From the NCBI RefSeq assembly GCF_001983935.1, contig NZ_CP017641.1, positions 5,489,001-5,553,000 of the forward strand: a DNA stretch of 64,000 nt, in the 5' to 3' direction. Of the stretch, positions 11,158 to 20,376 are shown one piece after another. The stretch comes from Fuerstiella marisgermanici (GTDB taxonomy: Bacteria > Planctomycetota > Planctomycetia > Planctomycetales > Planctomycetaceae). Position 1 is the stretch's first letter; the number at the start of each line of letters is the position of its first letter. The notes under the pieces were generated by a model. The model worked only from the letters and a program-made list of their open reading frames with translations, did no database searches and had not been told where the DNA came from. The position numbers and the translations under genes are program-made.

Positions 11158-11931
11158 GTGTTTGACTTGAGACGAATCACTCGCGAAACCAACGTTCGCT
11201 TTGTTGAGTATCACGAGACTCTCGATTCCACCAATAAACTGGCCGCTGAGCTACTTTCTGATTTGCTGCCGCTTAGCCCATCGCTGGTCCTCACATCGTG
11301 CCAGACAGCAGGGCGGGGGCGAGGTGCAAATACGTGGTGGGCGACACCTGGTGCTCTGACATTTTCGTTGGTGCTTGCGGCCGAGGGACTATCGCTTTCA
11401 ACGGAACGGCTGCCTTTCGTGTCGTTGGCGGCAGGGTTGGCTGTTCGCAACGCGTTGGCGGCATTGGTGCCTGAGAAAGTCGTCTCAGTGAAATGGCCGA
11501 ATGATGTCCTGATCAGCGAACAAAAAGTCTGCGGCATCCTGACTCAGCAGCATGCCGCACAAAGTGAATCAGGCCTGATCATCGGCATCGGCGTCAATGT
11601 GAACAACTCACTGAACGCCTCACCGGACACTGTCCGCCAAAAAGCCACCAGCGTTTTCGACTTGTCCGGCACTCACCATGATCTGACGGACGTACTTGTC
11701 GGCATTCTTACTGAACTGACCAATGCATTAACCAAGCTACGTGACGACGACAAGGCCATCGTTGCAGAACTAAATGCGCACAGCATCCTGAATGGCCGCA
11801 GCATAACAGTGCAGACGGGCGAAACGACGATTCATGGGACTTGTGACCGAGTTGACGACGACGGGTGCCTGCTGGTTCGGGTCGGCAAAAAAACACACCA
11901 GCTGAACGCAGGAACCGTGCTCGATTGGTGA
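11158..11931 (+). CDS. birA: Biotin--[acetyl-CoA-carboxylase] ligase
   Basis: 257 residues from a GTG start; AGGA lies 7 bases upstream, and the ATG at 11154 is in another frame with an immediate stop. The ligase motifs are '[14 protein letters not shown]', '[24 protein letters not shown]' (the biotinyl-AMP binding GRGRxxxxW loop), '[20 protein letters not shown]' and 'GIGVNVNN'. There is no N-terminal helix-turn-helix, so it is the catalytic-only form that attaches biotin to carboxylase carrier proteins and should not act as a repressor. A biotin synthase gene is present near 60 kb. Confidence 0.92.
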   Translation: MFDLRRITRETNVRFVEYHETLDSTNKLAAELLSDLLPLSPSLVLTSCQTAGRGRGANTWWATPGALTFSLVLAAEGLSLSTERLPFVSLAAGLAVRNALAALVPEKVVSVKWPNDVLISEQKVCGILTQQHAAQSESGLIIGIGVNVNNSLNASPDTVRQKATSVFDLSGTHHDLTDVLVGILTELTNALTKLRDDDKAIVAELNAHSILNGRSITVQTGETTIHGTCDRVDDDGCLLVRVGKKTHQLNAGTVLDW

Positions 11932-12044
11932 TTAAACCAGGATGTCCGCTCCCGCTTCCCGATGCGCACACAACGTGTAGAATCCACCGAAAAGCAAACT
12001 CCGGCCGGCAGCGGCCACGATCATCGGAAGAAATTTCGGCGGAC

Positions 12045-13757
12045 ATGAAGAACGATCAAATTGCGGCAACCTTTGAGCAACTGGCAGACCTGCTGGAAAT
12101 TCAGGAAGCAAATCCGTTTCGTGTGCGAGCCTACCGCAGCGCGGCTCGGAAAATTTCTTCCACCGCGGAATCGTTTTCCTCGCTGGTCGAAGAAGGCGCC
12201 GACCTGACTCAGTACTCCGGCATCGGCAAGGATCTGGCCAAGCAAATTGAAGAATTTGTCACCACCGGCCAGCACGCTCAACTGGTGGAACTCAAAACAC
12301 AAGTGCCCCCCGGTGTGATTGACATGCTGCGGATCGCTGGCGTCGGCCCCAAAAAAGTGGCCGTCTTCTTTCACAAGCTGAACCTAACATCGCTGGACGA
12401 ACTCAAAGCCGCCGCCGAAGCCGGAAAACTTGCTGCGCTCAAGGGATTTGGCAAGAAGACGGAACAGTCGATTCTGGAAAACATCGATCTCGCGGCCGAA
12501 GCAGGTCAACGAATCTCCATTGCCCGAGCGCGCGAAGCGGCCGACGCGATCGTGGACGATTTGCTGCAAGTCAAAGACGTCAAACAAGCAGCCGTCGCCG
12601 GAAGTTGCCGTCGACGTAAAGAAACGTGTGGCGATCTCGACGTGTTGGCCACATCCGCCAGCGCGGAGGCGGCCATGGATCGACTCGCCGAAAACCCGCT
12701 GGTGGAAAGCGTTCTGCAGCGAGGCGACACGAAAATGCGAGTCCGCCTGAATTCAGGAATCGAACTCGATCTGCGAGTCGTCCCGGACGAATCCTACGGC
12801 GCGGCGTTGCAATATTTTACGGGATCGAAAGAACACAACGTCGTCGTTCGGCAGAAGGCCAAAGATCTGGTCCTGAAAGTCAACGAGTATGGCGTGTTCC
12901 GCGGTGACGAACAGATCGCCGGTGCGACCGAAGAAGACGTCTATGCAGCGTTGGACCTGCCGTGGATTCCCCCCGAACTGCGTGAGAACCGGTTGGAGTT
13001 CAACTATGTCGAACACGGCAAGTTGCCCGAGTTGGTCACGGTTGCAGACATCAAGGGCGATCTGCACATGCACACCACCGCTTCCGACGGAGCAGCCAGT
13101 ATTCTGGAAATGGCCGAAGCCGCAAAAGCACGAGGGCTGAAGTACATTGCGATCACAGATCACAGCAAGCGAGTCTCCATGGCAAACGGGCTGGATGCCG
13201 ATCGACTGCGAAAACACTGGCAAGACATTCGCAAAGTTCGCGAACAGATCAAGGGCATCGAAATTCTGTGCGGCATCGAATGCGATATTCTGGAAGACGC
13301 CACGATGGACCTGCCGGACGACGTGCTGGCCGAAGCGGATTGGGTGGTCGCCGTCCTGCACTATGGATTGCAGCAGCCGCGTGAACAGATCATGAAGCGA
13401 CTGCTGACAGCCATCAAAAATCCGCACGTCAACATCATCGGCCATCCTACGGGCCGCATGGTCGGCAAACGTGAAGGAGCCGACGTGGACATCAAGCAGA
13501 TGCTGCAGGCAGCCGCTGATCACGGCGTGATGATGGAGATCAACGCTCATTATAAGCGGCTGGATCTGGACGACGTCAACGCGGCCGCCGCGCGTGATCT
13601 GGGGATTCCGATCGTGATCAGCACTGACTCGCATAGTGTCAACGGCTTCGACGTGCTGCAATACGGAGTCGACCAGGCTCGGCGAGCCGGGCTATCCAAA
13701 GCAGACGTGGCCAACACGAAGACGTGGGCTCAATTTAAAAAATTACTCAACAGATAA
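12045..13757 (+). CDS. polX: DNA polymerase X family (Pol/PHP)
   Basis: 570 residues from the ATG at 12045 ([19 protein letters not shown]), the canonical PolX start; the open frame extends upstream over birA but without domain content. Order: an N-terminal HhH-type 8-kDa domain (about 1-130; '[13 protein letters not shown]', '[10 protein letters not shown]'), the nucleotidyltransferase palm (about 170-310; '[18 protein letters not shown]', where GDLDVL carries catalytic Asp residues), and a C-terminal PHP domain (about 335-570; '[13 protein letters not shown]', 'YIAITDHSK', '[11 protein letters not shown]', 'IVISTDSHS') with the metal-binding His and Asp residues of bacterial PolX 3'-5' exonuclease. 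It acts in base-excision and gap-filling repair. Confidence 0.95.
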   Translation: MKNDQIAATFEQLADLLEIQEANPFRVRAYRSAARKISSTAESFSSLVEEGADLTQYSGIGKDLAKQIEEFVTTGQHAQLVELKTQVPPGVIDMLRIAGVGPKKVAVFFHKLNLTSLDELKAAAEAGKLAALKGFGKKTEQSILENIDLAAEAGQRISIARAREAADAIVDDLLQVKDVKQAAVAGSCRRRKETCGDLDVLATSASAEAAMDRLAENPLVESVLQRGDTKMRVRLNSGIELDLRVVPDESYGAALQYFTGSKEHNVVVRQKAKDLVLKVNEYGVFRGDEQIAGATEEDVYAALDLPWIPPELRENRLEFNYVEHGKLPELVTVADIKGDLHMHTTASDGAASILEMAEAAKARGLKYIAITDHSKRVSMANGLDADRLRKHWQDIRKVREQIKGIEILCGIECDILEDATMDLPDDVLAEADWVVAVLHYGLQQPREQIMKRLLTAIKNPHVNIIGHPTGRMVGKREGADVDIKQMLQAAADHGVMMEINAHYKRLDLDDVNAAAARDLGIPIVISTDSHSVNGFDVLQYGVDQARRAGLSKADVANTKTWAQFKKLLNR

Positions 13758-13761
13758 TCGC

Positions 13762-14496
13762 ATGAATCCTTCCACAGTGCAGCGAGTGGCCGTGATCGGG
13801 CTCGGTCGTTTCGGAACATCATTGGCTCGTCGGCTTTCCAGTCACGGAGCCGAAGTGGTGGCCATGGATAATGAAGAGCAGCTTGTCGATGAAATCGCAT
13901 CGGATGTCGCCATCGCCGTGCGATTGAATTCAACCGATGAGGCGGCGTTGCGAAGCCAGGAAGTTGATCGCGTCGATTGTGCCGTAATCGCCATCGGAGA
14001 AAACTTTGAAGCAGCGCTGTTGACGACGGTCATCTGTAAGAAAAATCTGAAAATCCCACACGTCATTTGCCGAGCTCAAACGGAGTTCCATGCTGAGATC
14101 TTTCGCCAAATTGGCGCCGACGAAGTGATTCAACCGGAACAGAACGCTGGCGAAATGCTGGGCCGCCGATTGGCTCACCCCCGCATCAACGACTACATCA
14201 CGCTGGCCGAAGGTTTCACGATTCTGGAAATGGTGGCCCCCACAAAGTTTGTCGGAAAGACGGTGAGGGAAATTAATCTTCGGCCCACCTATCAGGTGAA
14301 CCTGATCGCCATCCGGCGGCATGCCGAAGCGACGGAGCCCAAAACGGCGGAGGTGGGCGATTCAGATCTGCCCGCGCCGCAAGTCGATACGTCGAAGCTC
14401 ATCAGCGTGCCCGGACCGAACGATCGCATCGAAGCGACGGACGTACTGTTGCTGGCCGGTTCTGAAGAATCATTGGCCGGATTGCCGCAGGAATAG
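13762..14496 (+). CDS. RCK/TrkA-type K+ channel or transporter regulatory protein
   Basis: 244 residues from the ATG at 13762, only 4 bases after polX. An RCK_N Rossmann domain begins at once ('VAVIGLGRFGTSLARRLSSHGAEVVAMDNEEQ', with GxGxxG), followed by 'VICRAQTEFHAEIFRQIGADEVIQPEQNAG', typical of TrkA/KtrA, and a C-terminal RCK_C domain (about 150-244) with a hydrophilic insert of about 25 residues rich in E, P and D. These cytoplasmic proteins gate potassium uptake by binding NAD(H) or ATP. No potassium-transporter membrane subunit is encoded nearby. Confidence 0.88.
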   Translation: MNPSTVQRVAVIGLGRFGTSLARRLSSHGAEVVAMDNEEQLVDEIASDVAIAVRLNSTDEAALRSQEVDRVDCAVIAIGENFEAALLTTVICKKNLKIPHVICRAQTEFHAEIFRQIGADEVIQPEQNAGEMLGRRLAHPRINDYITLAEGFTILEMVAPTKFVGKTVREINLRPTYQVNLIAIRRHAEATEPKTAEVGDSDLPAPQVDTSKLISVPGPNDRIEATDVLLLAGSEESLAGLPQE

Positions 14497-14497
14497 C

Positions 14498-15688
14498 GTG
14501 TTGGCTTCAAACGTGCCTGATCGACCGCCCATCCCCAACGTCTACGCCAAACCGGATAACAACCGCAACGCGCCGGCGGCCGTCTATTTCCATGTGCCGT
14601 TTTGCCTGCATCGCTGCGGCTACTGCGACTTTACTTTGGTCGCAAGGCAGGACGAACTGATCCCGTCGTATCTGACCGCGCTGCAGAACGAACTGGCAAT
14701 GCTGGATCGGGTGTACGACGTGGACACAATTTTCATCGGTGGAGGCACGCCCACTCACTTGACGGCTGCTCAACTTGAACAACTGCTGCAACTGATCTCC
14801 AACCACTTTCGATTGACCAGCGGCGGCGAATTTTCCATCGAAGCGAATCCAGACGGACTGGACGATGAACGTCTGGCACCGCTGGCCGATGCAGGAGTGA
14901 ATCGGTTGAGCCTCGGCGTGCAGTCGTTTGACGACAACGTGCTGAAGACGCTCGAACGTCAGCACGCAGGCGAGGAAGCGATCGAAGTGGTGTACCGCGC
15001 GAAGGAACGCTTCGCCAACCTATCGTTGGATCTGATCTTCGGTGTGCCAGGGCAATCGATGGACGTGTGGCAGCAAACTCTGGCGACCGCGATGCAACTG
15101 CCGCTCACCCACGTTTCCACCTATGGTCTGACGTTCGAAAAGGGGACCGACTTCTTCAGCCGCCTGAAGCATGGCAGCCTGGCGGCTGTCCCTGACGAAC
15201 TGGAACGCGACATGTACGGCTTAGCGATATCCGAACTAAATGGCGCCGGATTGCAGCACTACGAAATCTCCAACTTTGCTCGGCCGAGTTCGCGATGCCG
15301 CCACAACCAGGTCTACTGGGCGGCCGACGAATACTTCGCCTTCGGCCCCGGAGCCGCTCGTTACGTGAACGGCATTCGCAGCACCAACGCCCGCAACGTG
15401 AGCCGCTGGATAAACGCCTGGCTGAAAAACGAAGTCGCTTTGCAGGATCATGAATGTCTAAACGCTGAACAGAGTGCGCGAGAAGCAATTTATCTGGGAC
15501 TGCGCCGGGTTGACGGCATCGACCTGGCTAAGTTCGAAGCGAGATTCGGATGCAGCCTGGCAGATCTGGCTGGCGAGAGTCTCGACCGCAACATCGCCGC
15601 CAACAACCTGGAAATCGTCGATGCCAGTTTGCGATTGACGGCGGAAGGCCGCTTTATCGCGGACTCGGTGGTGGCCGATTTTCTGTAG
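14498..15688 (+). CDS. hemW: HemW-like radical SAM heme chaperone
   Basis: 396 residues from GTG 14498, with AGGA 5 bases upstream and a single base after the preceding stop; a second GTG at 14513 is possible. The radical SAM motif CX3CX2C is at C36, C40 and C43 (HVPFCLHRCGYCDF). 'IFIGGGTPTHL', 'EANPDGLDDERLAPLADAGVNRLSLGVQSF' and 'VSTYGLTFEKGTDFF' are typical of HemW, the former 'oxygen-independent coproporphyrinogen III oxidase-like' family, now regarded as heme-transferring chaperones. HemW carries HxxxCxxC and true HemN CxxxCxxCxC; here the motif ends CDF, supporting HemW. Confidence 0.9.
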   Translation: MLASNVPDRPPIPNVYAKPDNNRNAPAAVYFHVPFCLHRCGYCDFTLVARQDELIPSYLTALQNELAMLDRVYDVDTIFIGGGTPTHLTAAQLEQLLQLISNHFRLTSGGEFSIEANPDGLDDERLAPLADAGVNRLSLGVQSFDDNVLKTLERQHAGEEAIEVVYRAKERFANLSLDLIFGVPGQSMDVWQQTLATAMQLPLTHVSTYGLTFEKGTDFFSRLKHGSLAAVPDELERDMYGLAISELNGAGLQHYEISNFARPSSRCRHNQVYWAADEYFAFGPGAARYVNGIRSTNARNVSRWINAWLKNEVALQDHECLNAEQSAREAIYLGLRRVDGIDLAKFEARFGCSLADLAGESLDRNIAANNLEIVDASLRLTAEGRFIADSVVADFL

Positions 15689-16145
15689 CATCTTGAGGAC
15701 GTCACAAAACAGCGCGAGGATCTTCAACAAGATCCACTATGGCCATTCTCATTCATCATGCACGAGTGATGCCACTGTGTTAAACTTCCCCGCATGAACG
15801 ATCTTCCCCCACAGATGATCATCGTCGGCGGCCCAAACGGAGCCGGAAAAACAACCTTCGTGCGCGAGTCGCAGGAACAATTCGGCTACACGTATCTTGG
15901 TGCCGACAAAATCGCGGCGGACATTTGTCCGGAATCGCCTGAGTCTGTCGCTATGGAAGCCGGACGGCAGTTTATCATTCAGATCGCCGCGTTGATCGGT
16001 TCTCGTGAAAACTTCGTGGTCGAGTCGACGTTGTCGGGCCGGAGCTTCCGCAGGTCGATTGAAGCAGCGAGGCGAACGGGGTACGTCGTGGACACAACAT
16101 TCGTCTTCGTCAAGTCGACCGACGCGAGTATCGCTCGCGTTGCTC

Positions 16146-16154
16146 AGCGTGTTC
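16146..16154. repeat. Left 9-bp target-site duplication
   Basis: AGCGTGTTC directly precedes the left inverted repeat of the IS. The same nine bases follow its right end at 17588-17596. Joining them once restores the zeta-kinase reading frame. Confidence 0.95.
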
Positions 16155-16173
16155 GGGTGCATCCGCTGTCTGG
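16155..16173. repeat. Left terminal inverted repeat of the IS
   Basis: 19 bases, identical to the reverse complement of 17569-17587. The transposase ATG lies 98 bp inside it. Confidence 0.95.
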
Positions 16174-16271
16174 GATGTTTTGTTGCAGGTTGAAAAAACA
16201 GGTGTACCCTGATGGGTGATGTTTCCTGCAACAAGAGGCTTGGAGCCTCGCAGACCCAAGGAGGGCACCCC

Positions 16272-17561
16272 ATGAACGTAGAAGTTATCGTACGGGTTGA
16301 TGGTCGGGAAGTCGAAACTCTCAAACAGCAGATTTCGGGCCAGCCGGTTGATATTGAACAGCAAACGGAAGCACTCAAGGATCGCGTTGGGCAGGCCGTA
16401 TTGTCGGAAGCTTTTTTCCGTTTTGATGGGGAACTCAGGCAGCCCCGTTGCTGCGGGCGAGTGATGCACAGGAAAGGAACTCGGTCCGTGCCAGTCATGA
16501 GTCAAAGCGGCGAAATCGACTTCAAACGCCGTCGCTATCGCTGCCCGAAATGCCGTCGGTGCTGCACTCCGGCGGACGCCCTTGTGTGGTGTGGGAAACA
16601 TCGCATTACAAGGCATCTGGGCAAGCAGATTTGTCAGTTAGCCACACTGGAACATTTCACTCGACTGGAACAGCTGATGGCTGATCAGCACGCAGTCCAC
16701 ATCGGCCATGATGACATGCTGCAATTGGTTCACGATGTGGGCACTGTGGTGGATGGTCAGCGTCAGACGGCCGCGAAATTTGCGATGGAAAGTCCGTCCG
16801 CAATCGAGGCCAAAGTGCGGCCGAAGCGGGTTCATGTCAGTTGCGATGGCATCATGTACTGCACCAATGAACGCGAACCGTGTCCCGCTGCCCCCAACAC
16901 CAATCGATTGCTGTGGCGTCAGATGCGAGTCGGCTGTGTGTACTGGCAGGATGAAAACGAATGCTGGCAAAAGCAGGTGGTGTGGGGGCAGGAAGATCTC
17001 GGGACTTTTGCGGCGTCACTGTTTCGACTGGCCTGCGAACACGGCTATCGCGACGCCGACGAGAAGATTTTCATTGCCGATGGAGGGGAATGGTGCTGGG
17101 GCATTCACGACAAGTACTTTGCTGATGCGGACGGCATTCTGGATTGGTATCACGCCTCGGAACACGTGTGGGACTGCGGGAAGGTTCTGCATTCGGCGGA
17201 TGACGTCAAGCCATGGGTCGATGAGGGGCTGGAGTTGCTGCGAACCAAAGGGGGTGAAGGACTGCTGGACTGGCTGCAACCTCAGTTGTCTGGACTGCGT
17301 GGAAGAAAGCGCAAGGCGATGAATTCACTGTTAGGTTACTTCCGAAGTCGAGTGGGCCTGACAAACTATCCCGCCTACCGTGAGAACAACTGTCAGATCG
17401 GCTCGGGCATGATCGAATCCACGGCCAAACAGTTGGTCGGAATTCGCCTGAAAGGCCCAGGCATGCACTGGTCGCCGATTGGAGCATCAGCAGTGACCGC
17501 ACTGAAAGCTCACAACATTAACAACAACTGGCACAACCTCTGGAAAAACCTCGTCCTCTAA
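16272..17561 (+). CDS. ISKra4-family transposase
   Basis: 429 residues from ATG 16272, chosen because AAGGAGGG (16258-16265) sits 6 bases upstream; an upstream in-frame start adds 20 residues with no such site. An N-terminal region with a Cys-rich zinc-binding part ('RQPRCCGRVMHRKG', 'YRCPKCRRCCTPAD') is followed by a DDE-type catalytic core: 'VHVSCDGIMYCTN', 'KIFIADGGEWCWGIHDKYF', 'ILDWYHASEHVWD' and the late 'NNCQIGSGMIESTAKQL' segment where the family's last acidic residue lies. The frame is complete and undamaged, so the element may still be able to move. It ends 7 bases before the right inverted repeat. Confidence 0.93.
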   Translation: MNVEVIVRVDGREVETLKQQISGQPVDIEQQTEALKDRVGQAVLSEAFFRFDGELRQPRCCGRVMHRKGTRSVPVMSQSGEIDFKRRRYRCPKCRRCCTPADALVWCGKHRITRHLGKQICQLATLEHFTRLEQLMADQHAVHIGHDDMLQLVHDVGTVVDGQRQTAAKFAMESPSAIEAKVRPKRVHVSCDGIMYCTNEREPCPAAPNTNRLLWRQMRVGCVYWQDENECWQKQVVWGQEDLGTFAASLFRLACEHGYRDADEKIFIADGGEWCWGIHDKYFADADGILDWYHASEHVWDCGKVLHSADDVKPWVDEGLELLRTKGGEGLLDWLQPQLSGLRGRKRKAMNSLLGYFRSRVGLTNYPAYRENNCQIGSGMIESTAKQLVGIRLKGPGMHWSPIGASAVTALKAHNINNNWHNLWKNLVL

Positions 17562-17568
17562 AAACGGA

Positions 17569-17587
17569 CCAGACAGCGGATGCACCC
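17569..17587. repeat. Right terminal inverted repeat of the IS
   Basis: CCAGACAGCGGATGCACCC, the exact reverse complement of the left end, followed immediately by the second AGCGTGTTC duplication. Confidence 0.95.
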
Positions 17588-17596
17588 AGCGTGTTC
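17588..17596. repeat. Right 9-bp target-site duplication
   Basis: Second copy of AGCGTGTTC; the zeta-kinase coding sequence resumes after it. Confidence 0.95.
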
Positions 17597-17690
17597 GGCA
17601 GGGCGGACATCACGTTCCCACTGAAGATGTGGAACGCCGCTTTCAGCGCTGTCTGACAAATTTTTGGGATTTGTATAGACCTCTGTCTGA

Positions 17691-17711
17691 TCGCTGGTCG
17701 CTGGTCGCTGG
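17691..17711 (+). repeat. TCGCTGG x3 slippage tract inside the stranded toxin 3' end
   Basis: Three back-to-back copies of the 7-mer TCGCTGG. Because 7 is not a multiple of 3, a third copy shifts the frame. Deleting one copy restores a zeta-like C-terminus to the TGA at 17825. This looks like replication slippage. Confidence 0.85.
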
Positions 17712-17823
17712 TGTACAATCAGTTTGGGCGAATTAGTGTTGCCAACGGGGCGTCCGAGCGGATTATGGTTCACAACCAACAACTCTTCGACCTCTTTCAC
17801 CAGCTCAGGGAGCAAACCGAACA

Positions 17824-18093
17824 ATGATTGCCAGAGAACCGAAGAGCGATGAAGATGTCGGGAGCGTGTTAGATCACGACCTGGTGGTTGAACTCATGGA
17901 TCGCGGTGCCAGGCGGGCGATTGAGGAGGCCAGGCGTCGGGGAGTTCCCATTCCGGTTGACGGGGACGACGGCGCGATCCGGTACGAGTTGCCCGACGGG
18001 ACAATCGTCGACGAAGATCCATGGCACGGAAAAAGCACGGCTCCCGATGGTTGGTATGAGCGGTTCGGGATCACGCCGGAGCAGACACCGTAA
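17824..18093 (+). CDS. Small acidic protein, translationally coupled to the broken zeta-like gene
   Basis: 89 residues. Its ATG overlaps the original toxin stop codon (ATGA at 17824-17827), so both were one operon before the insertion. The protein is acidic and polar (EPKSDEDVGSVLDHDLVVELMDRG, then 'GARRAIEEARRRGVPIPV' and 'IRYELPDGTIVDEDPWHG'). No membrane segment or known domain was recognised. It may be the antitoxin or a partner of the kinase, although epsilon antitoxins usually lie upstream; that role is only inferred from the overlap. The frame is intact despite loss of its neighbour and may now depend on read-through from the IS. Confidence 0.7.
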   Translation: MIAREPKSDEDVGSVLDHDLVVELMDRGARRAIEEARRRGVPIPVDGDDGAIRYELPDGTIVDEDPWHGKSTAPDGWYERFGITPEQTP

Positions 18094-18190
18094 GCCCTAT
18101 CCGTCTGTCGCAGCCATGACAATCTGAAGCCGGCGAACTACACTTCGCCCTCTTCAATCGCATGTACAGCGTGGCTCGTCGGACAACATA

Positions 18191-18991
18191 ATGGATTTTC
18201 TGCAGCTTACCGGTAAAAATATTCTCGTCGTTGGCGTTGCGAATCGAAAAAGCGTGGCGTGGCATACTGCTAAACTGCTGCTCGAAGCCGGCGCAAACGT
18301 GATCTTTTCTGTGCGATCGGAAGAACGAGCCACAACGGTGCGGAAGTTGGCTCCCGAATCACGCGTCTTCGTGTGCGACGTTGAGCATCAGGACCAGATC
18401 GATCGCCTGAAGACAGACGTCACTGGCTGTGTCGACGTCTTACATGGCATGGTGCATTCAGTGGCGTTCGCGGACTATTCCGCAGGCTGGCTGCCCTTCC
18501 ACGAAACCCCGCGAGACGCGTTTCTGCAGGCAGTCAACATTTCCTGCTATTCGCTGGTCGCGCTGTCCAACGCGTTTAAGGAATCACTCGACCCGGAACA
18601 CGGCAGCGTCGTCACGATTTCGATTTCGACAACTCGCATGGCAGCCGAGAACTATGGTTATATGGCTCCGGTGAAAGCGGCTTTGGATTCTTCCATCTGT
18701 TTTCTGGCCAAGTCGTTTTCGAAGTTTTCAAAGGTGCGATTCAACGCTGTGTGTCCGGGATTATTGAAGACTTCCGCGTCGGCGGGTATCCCCGGTTATG
18801 TTGATAGTTATCTGTTTGCCGAAAAGGCGACTCTGCGGAAAAAAGCCGTCCAAACGGATGAAGTCGCGTCGGCCGTGGCGTTCATGCTAAGCCCGCGATC
18901 GTCGGCGATCAATTCGCAGGGAATCGTGCTGGACGCCGGCATGGGTACCAACTATTTCGATGACGAGCTGACTCATGACAGCTCAGAATGA
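18191..18991 (+). CDS. fabI: Enoyl-[acyl-carrier-protein] reductase, FabI type
   Basis: 266-residue SDR-fold enzyme. The N-terminus '[25 protein letters not shown]' has the FabI-type dinucleotide loop (GVANxxSxAW in place of GxxxGxG). The catalytic pair is Y155-x6-K162 ([10 protein letters not shown]), as in FabI, and '[22 protein letters not shown]' matches the substrate-loop region. It catalyses the last step of the fatty-acid elongation cycle in the cytoplasm. The glycosyltransferase gene overlaps its end by 17 bp. Confidence 0.9.
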   Translation: MDFLQLTGKNILVVGVANRKSVAWHTAKLLLEAGANVIFSVRSEERATTVRKLAPESRVFVCDVEHQDQIDRLKTDVTGCVDVLHGMVHSVAFADYSAGWLPFHETPRDAFLQAVNISCYSLVALSNAFKESLDPEHGSVVTISISTTRMAAENYGYMAPVKAALDSSICFLAKSFSKFSKVRFNAVCPGLLKTSASAGIPGYVDSYLFAEKATLRKKAVQTDEVASAVAFMLSPRSSAINSQGIVLDAGMGTNYFDDELTHDSSE

Positions 18992-20321
18992 CGTTTCACC
19001 AGCGGGTAAGCCGACTCAACGCGCATCCCGCTGGTTGATCGGCATCGTGTTTTGCAGCGTGGCTTTTCGAGTCATCCTGCTGATGTTTCGAGCCGACGAT
19101 TTGCGAACCGATCCGGACGCCTACGTCGCACTGGCAAAGACGGTTCTGGAAACAGGCGGCTTCTGCAAGCCCGGTAGCGTCGAACCCACCGCCTTTCGTC
19201 CTCCGCTTTACCCGATGCTACTGGCCGTCGTCATGTGGACGGGCATAAAGGCTTCGACGGCTGTTGGCCTCATCAATCTGATCGCGAGCGCCGTGCTGAC
19301 CATTGTGACATGGTGGATCGCTCGCGTCCTCGGTCTTCGCGGAATCTGGCCAGGCGTGGCGGCGGCCGTCAGTTGCTGTGATCCGCTGCTACTGCGCTAC
19401 AGCGTTCTGCCAATGACGGAAGTGCTTAGTGCCGCGTTGCTGAGTATGGCATTATTGAATGTCCTCAAACTGTGCCTGAGTAAAACCGAGGACTCAGACA
19501 TTGAGAAACCAGCCAACGCAACAACCGCTATCGTGGCGGGTCTGTGCTTCGGGCTGGCGGGATTGTGTCGTCCCATCGCTTTCGTAACCTGCGCCGTGGT
19601 GAGCGGATATCTGGTCGCACGGAGTCTGTTGTTTCGTCGAGACCACTGCCTTTCCCTGAAGCTGGCCGTCACGCCCGCGTTGATGGCGGCTGTCATTCTG
19701 GCGCCGTGGGTCATCAGAAATTATTATCAATTCGAACGCTTCATTCCCGCAACAACTCACGGTGGCTACACGCTTCTGCTGGGCAACAATGAGACGTTTT
19801 ATGATGAAGTCGTTCTTGCTCCTAAAAACACGGCGTGGGAAGGCGCGAGTCTGGAGAAATGGCAACGACAGCTGGCCGAGCGAATGGCGGCGGACAACGT
19901 CGACACAGCTTCCGAAGCGGAAATAGATCAGTGGATGTACGCCCAGGCAAAGGGCACGATCCTCGCAAACCGCGGCACGTTCGCCAAAGCCTGTTGGCTG
20001 CGCTGGAAGCGTTTCTGGGCATTGCGGCCCACAGTCAATAGCCGGGGCATCCCGCGTTGGTTGGGTCGAGGAGCGGCCGCGTGGTTTGCTGTGCTGTGGC
20101 TGGGCCTGGTGGGCTCGCTCTTCTCCTGCAGCGAACGGCGAGCCCACAAGCAGCTGCTCTGGCTGGCGGTCGCTTCTTTTCTGCTGATTCATACGTTCTA
20201 TTGGACAAACGCAAGAATGAGGACCCCGCTAACCGCCGTGCTTTCCGTTTTGGCGGTGTGCGGCTGGAGATCGTGGATTGACCTGTTGAAGTGGCGGTCA
20301 AAATCGCGAACGTCGATTTAA
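18975..20321 (+). CDS. GT39/ArnT-like membrane glycosyltransferase
   Basis: 448 residues with about ten hydrophobic segments. After the first helix comes '[27 protein letters not shown]', the acidic loop between helix 1 and 2 that in GT-C/ArnT enzymes carries the catalytic Asp, then '[16 protein letters not shown]'. This is the PMT_2/GT39 pattern, which transfers sugars from polyprenyl-phosphate carriers outside the cytoplasmic membrane. The C-terminal third contains a loop domain ('[19 protein letters not shown]'). It overlaps fabI by 17 bp, so it is in the same transcript. The acceptor is unknown. Confidence 0.8.
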   Translation: MTAQNDVSPAGKPTQRASRWLIGIVFCSVAFRVILLMFRADDLRTDPDAYVALAKTVLETGGFCKPGSVEPTAFRPPLYPMLLAVVMWTGIKASTAVGLINLIASAVLTIVTWWIARVLGLRGIWPGVAAAVSCCDPLLLRYSVLPMTEVLSAALLSMALLNVLKLCLSKTEDSDIEKPANATTAIVAGLCFGLAGLCRPIAFVTCAVVSGYLVARSLLFRRDHCLSLKLAVTPALMAAVILAPWVIRNYYQFERFIPATTHGGYTLLLGNNETFYDEVVLAPKNTAWEGASLEKWQRQLAERMAADNVDTASEAEIDQWMYAQAKGTILANRGTFAKACWLRWKRFWALRPTVNSRGIPRWLGRGAAAWFAVLWLGLVGSLFSCSERRAHKQLLWLAVASFLLIHTFYWTNARMRTPLTAVLSVLAVCGWRSWIDLLKWRSKSRTSI

Positions 20322-20376
20322 GCAGGGAAAAGAAGGGCTGTTTCATAAATGTTGCGTGGTCTGTGCAGACAGGTTT

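Larger units (their letters stand above)
16155..17587 (+). mobile_element. ISKra4-like insertion sequence, 1433 bp, intact
   Basis: The element is delimited by perfect 19-bp inverted repeats, GGGTGCATCCGCTGTCTGG at 16155-16173 and its reverse complement at 17569-17587, and flanked by identical 9-bp target duplications (AGCGTGTTC). It carries one transposase gene reading left to right with a strong ribosome-binding site. GGG-initial ends, a 9-bp duplication and the transposase type agree with the ISKra4 family as I remember it. Perfect ends and duplications point to a recent insertion. No passenger gene is present. Confidence 0.93.
15794..17827 (+). pseudogene. Zeta-toxin-like kinase gene split by an insertion sequence and frameshifted
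   Basis: The 5' part (15794-16154, about 120 codons) encodes a P-loop kinase of the zeta-toxin type: Walker [11 protein letters not shown] near residues 12-21, 'YLGADKIAADICPE', 'NFVVESTLSGRSF' and 'ASIARVAQRV'. An IS then interrupts it. After the right-hand target duplication, the removed sequence continues in the correct frame (17597 onward) as RQGGHHVPTEDVERRF and LTNFWDLYRPLSDRW, the standard zeta C-terminal pattern. A TCGCTGG triplication (17691-17711) then shifts the frame and gives an early TAG; with two copies the frame reads on through RISVANGASERIMVHNQQ to the TGA at 17825. The undamaged gene would encode about 194 residues. Zeta-type proteins phosphorylate UDP-activated sugars or small molecules; this copy should be inactive. 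Confidence 0.9.

Noticed and set aside
12753-13661. 302-codon minus-strand frame opposite polX
   Set aside because: Antisense shadow of the PHP domain; the product has no domain pattern and polX is certain.
16110-16616. Minus-strand frame across the left IS end
   Set aside because: It spans the insertion junction and opposes the transposase; no start signal or family.
17824-18093. The 89-residue gene as a passenger gene of the IS
   Set aside because: It lies outside the right inverted repeat and the target duplication, and overlaps the original toxin stop codon.
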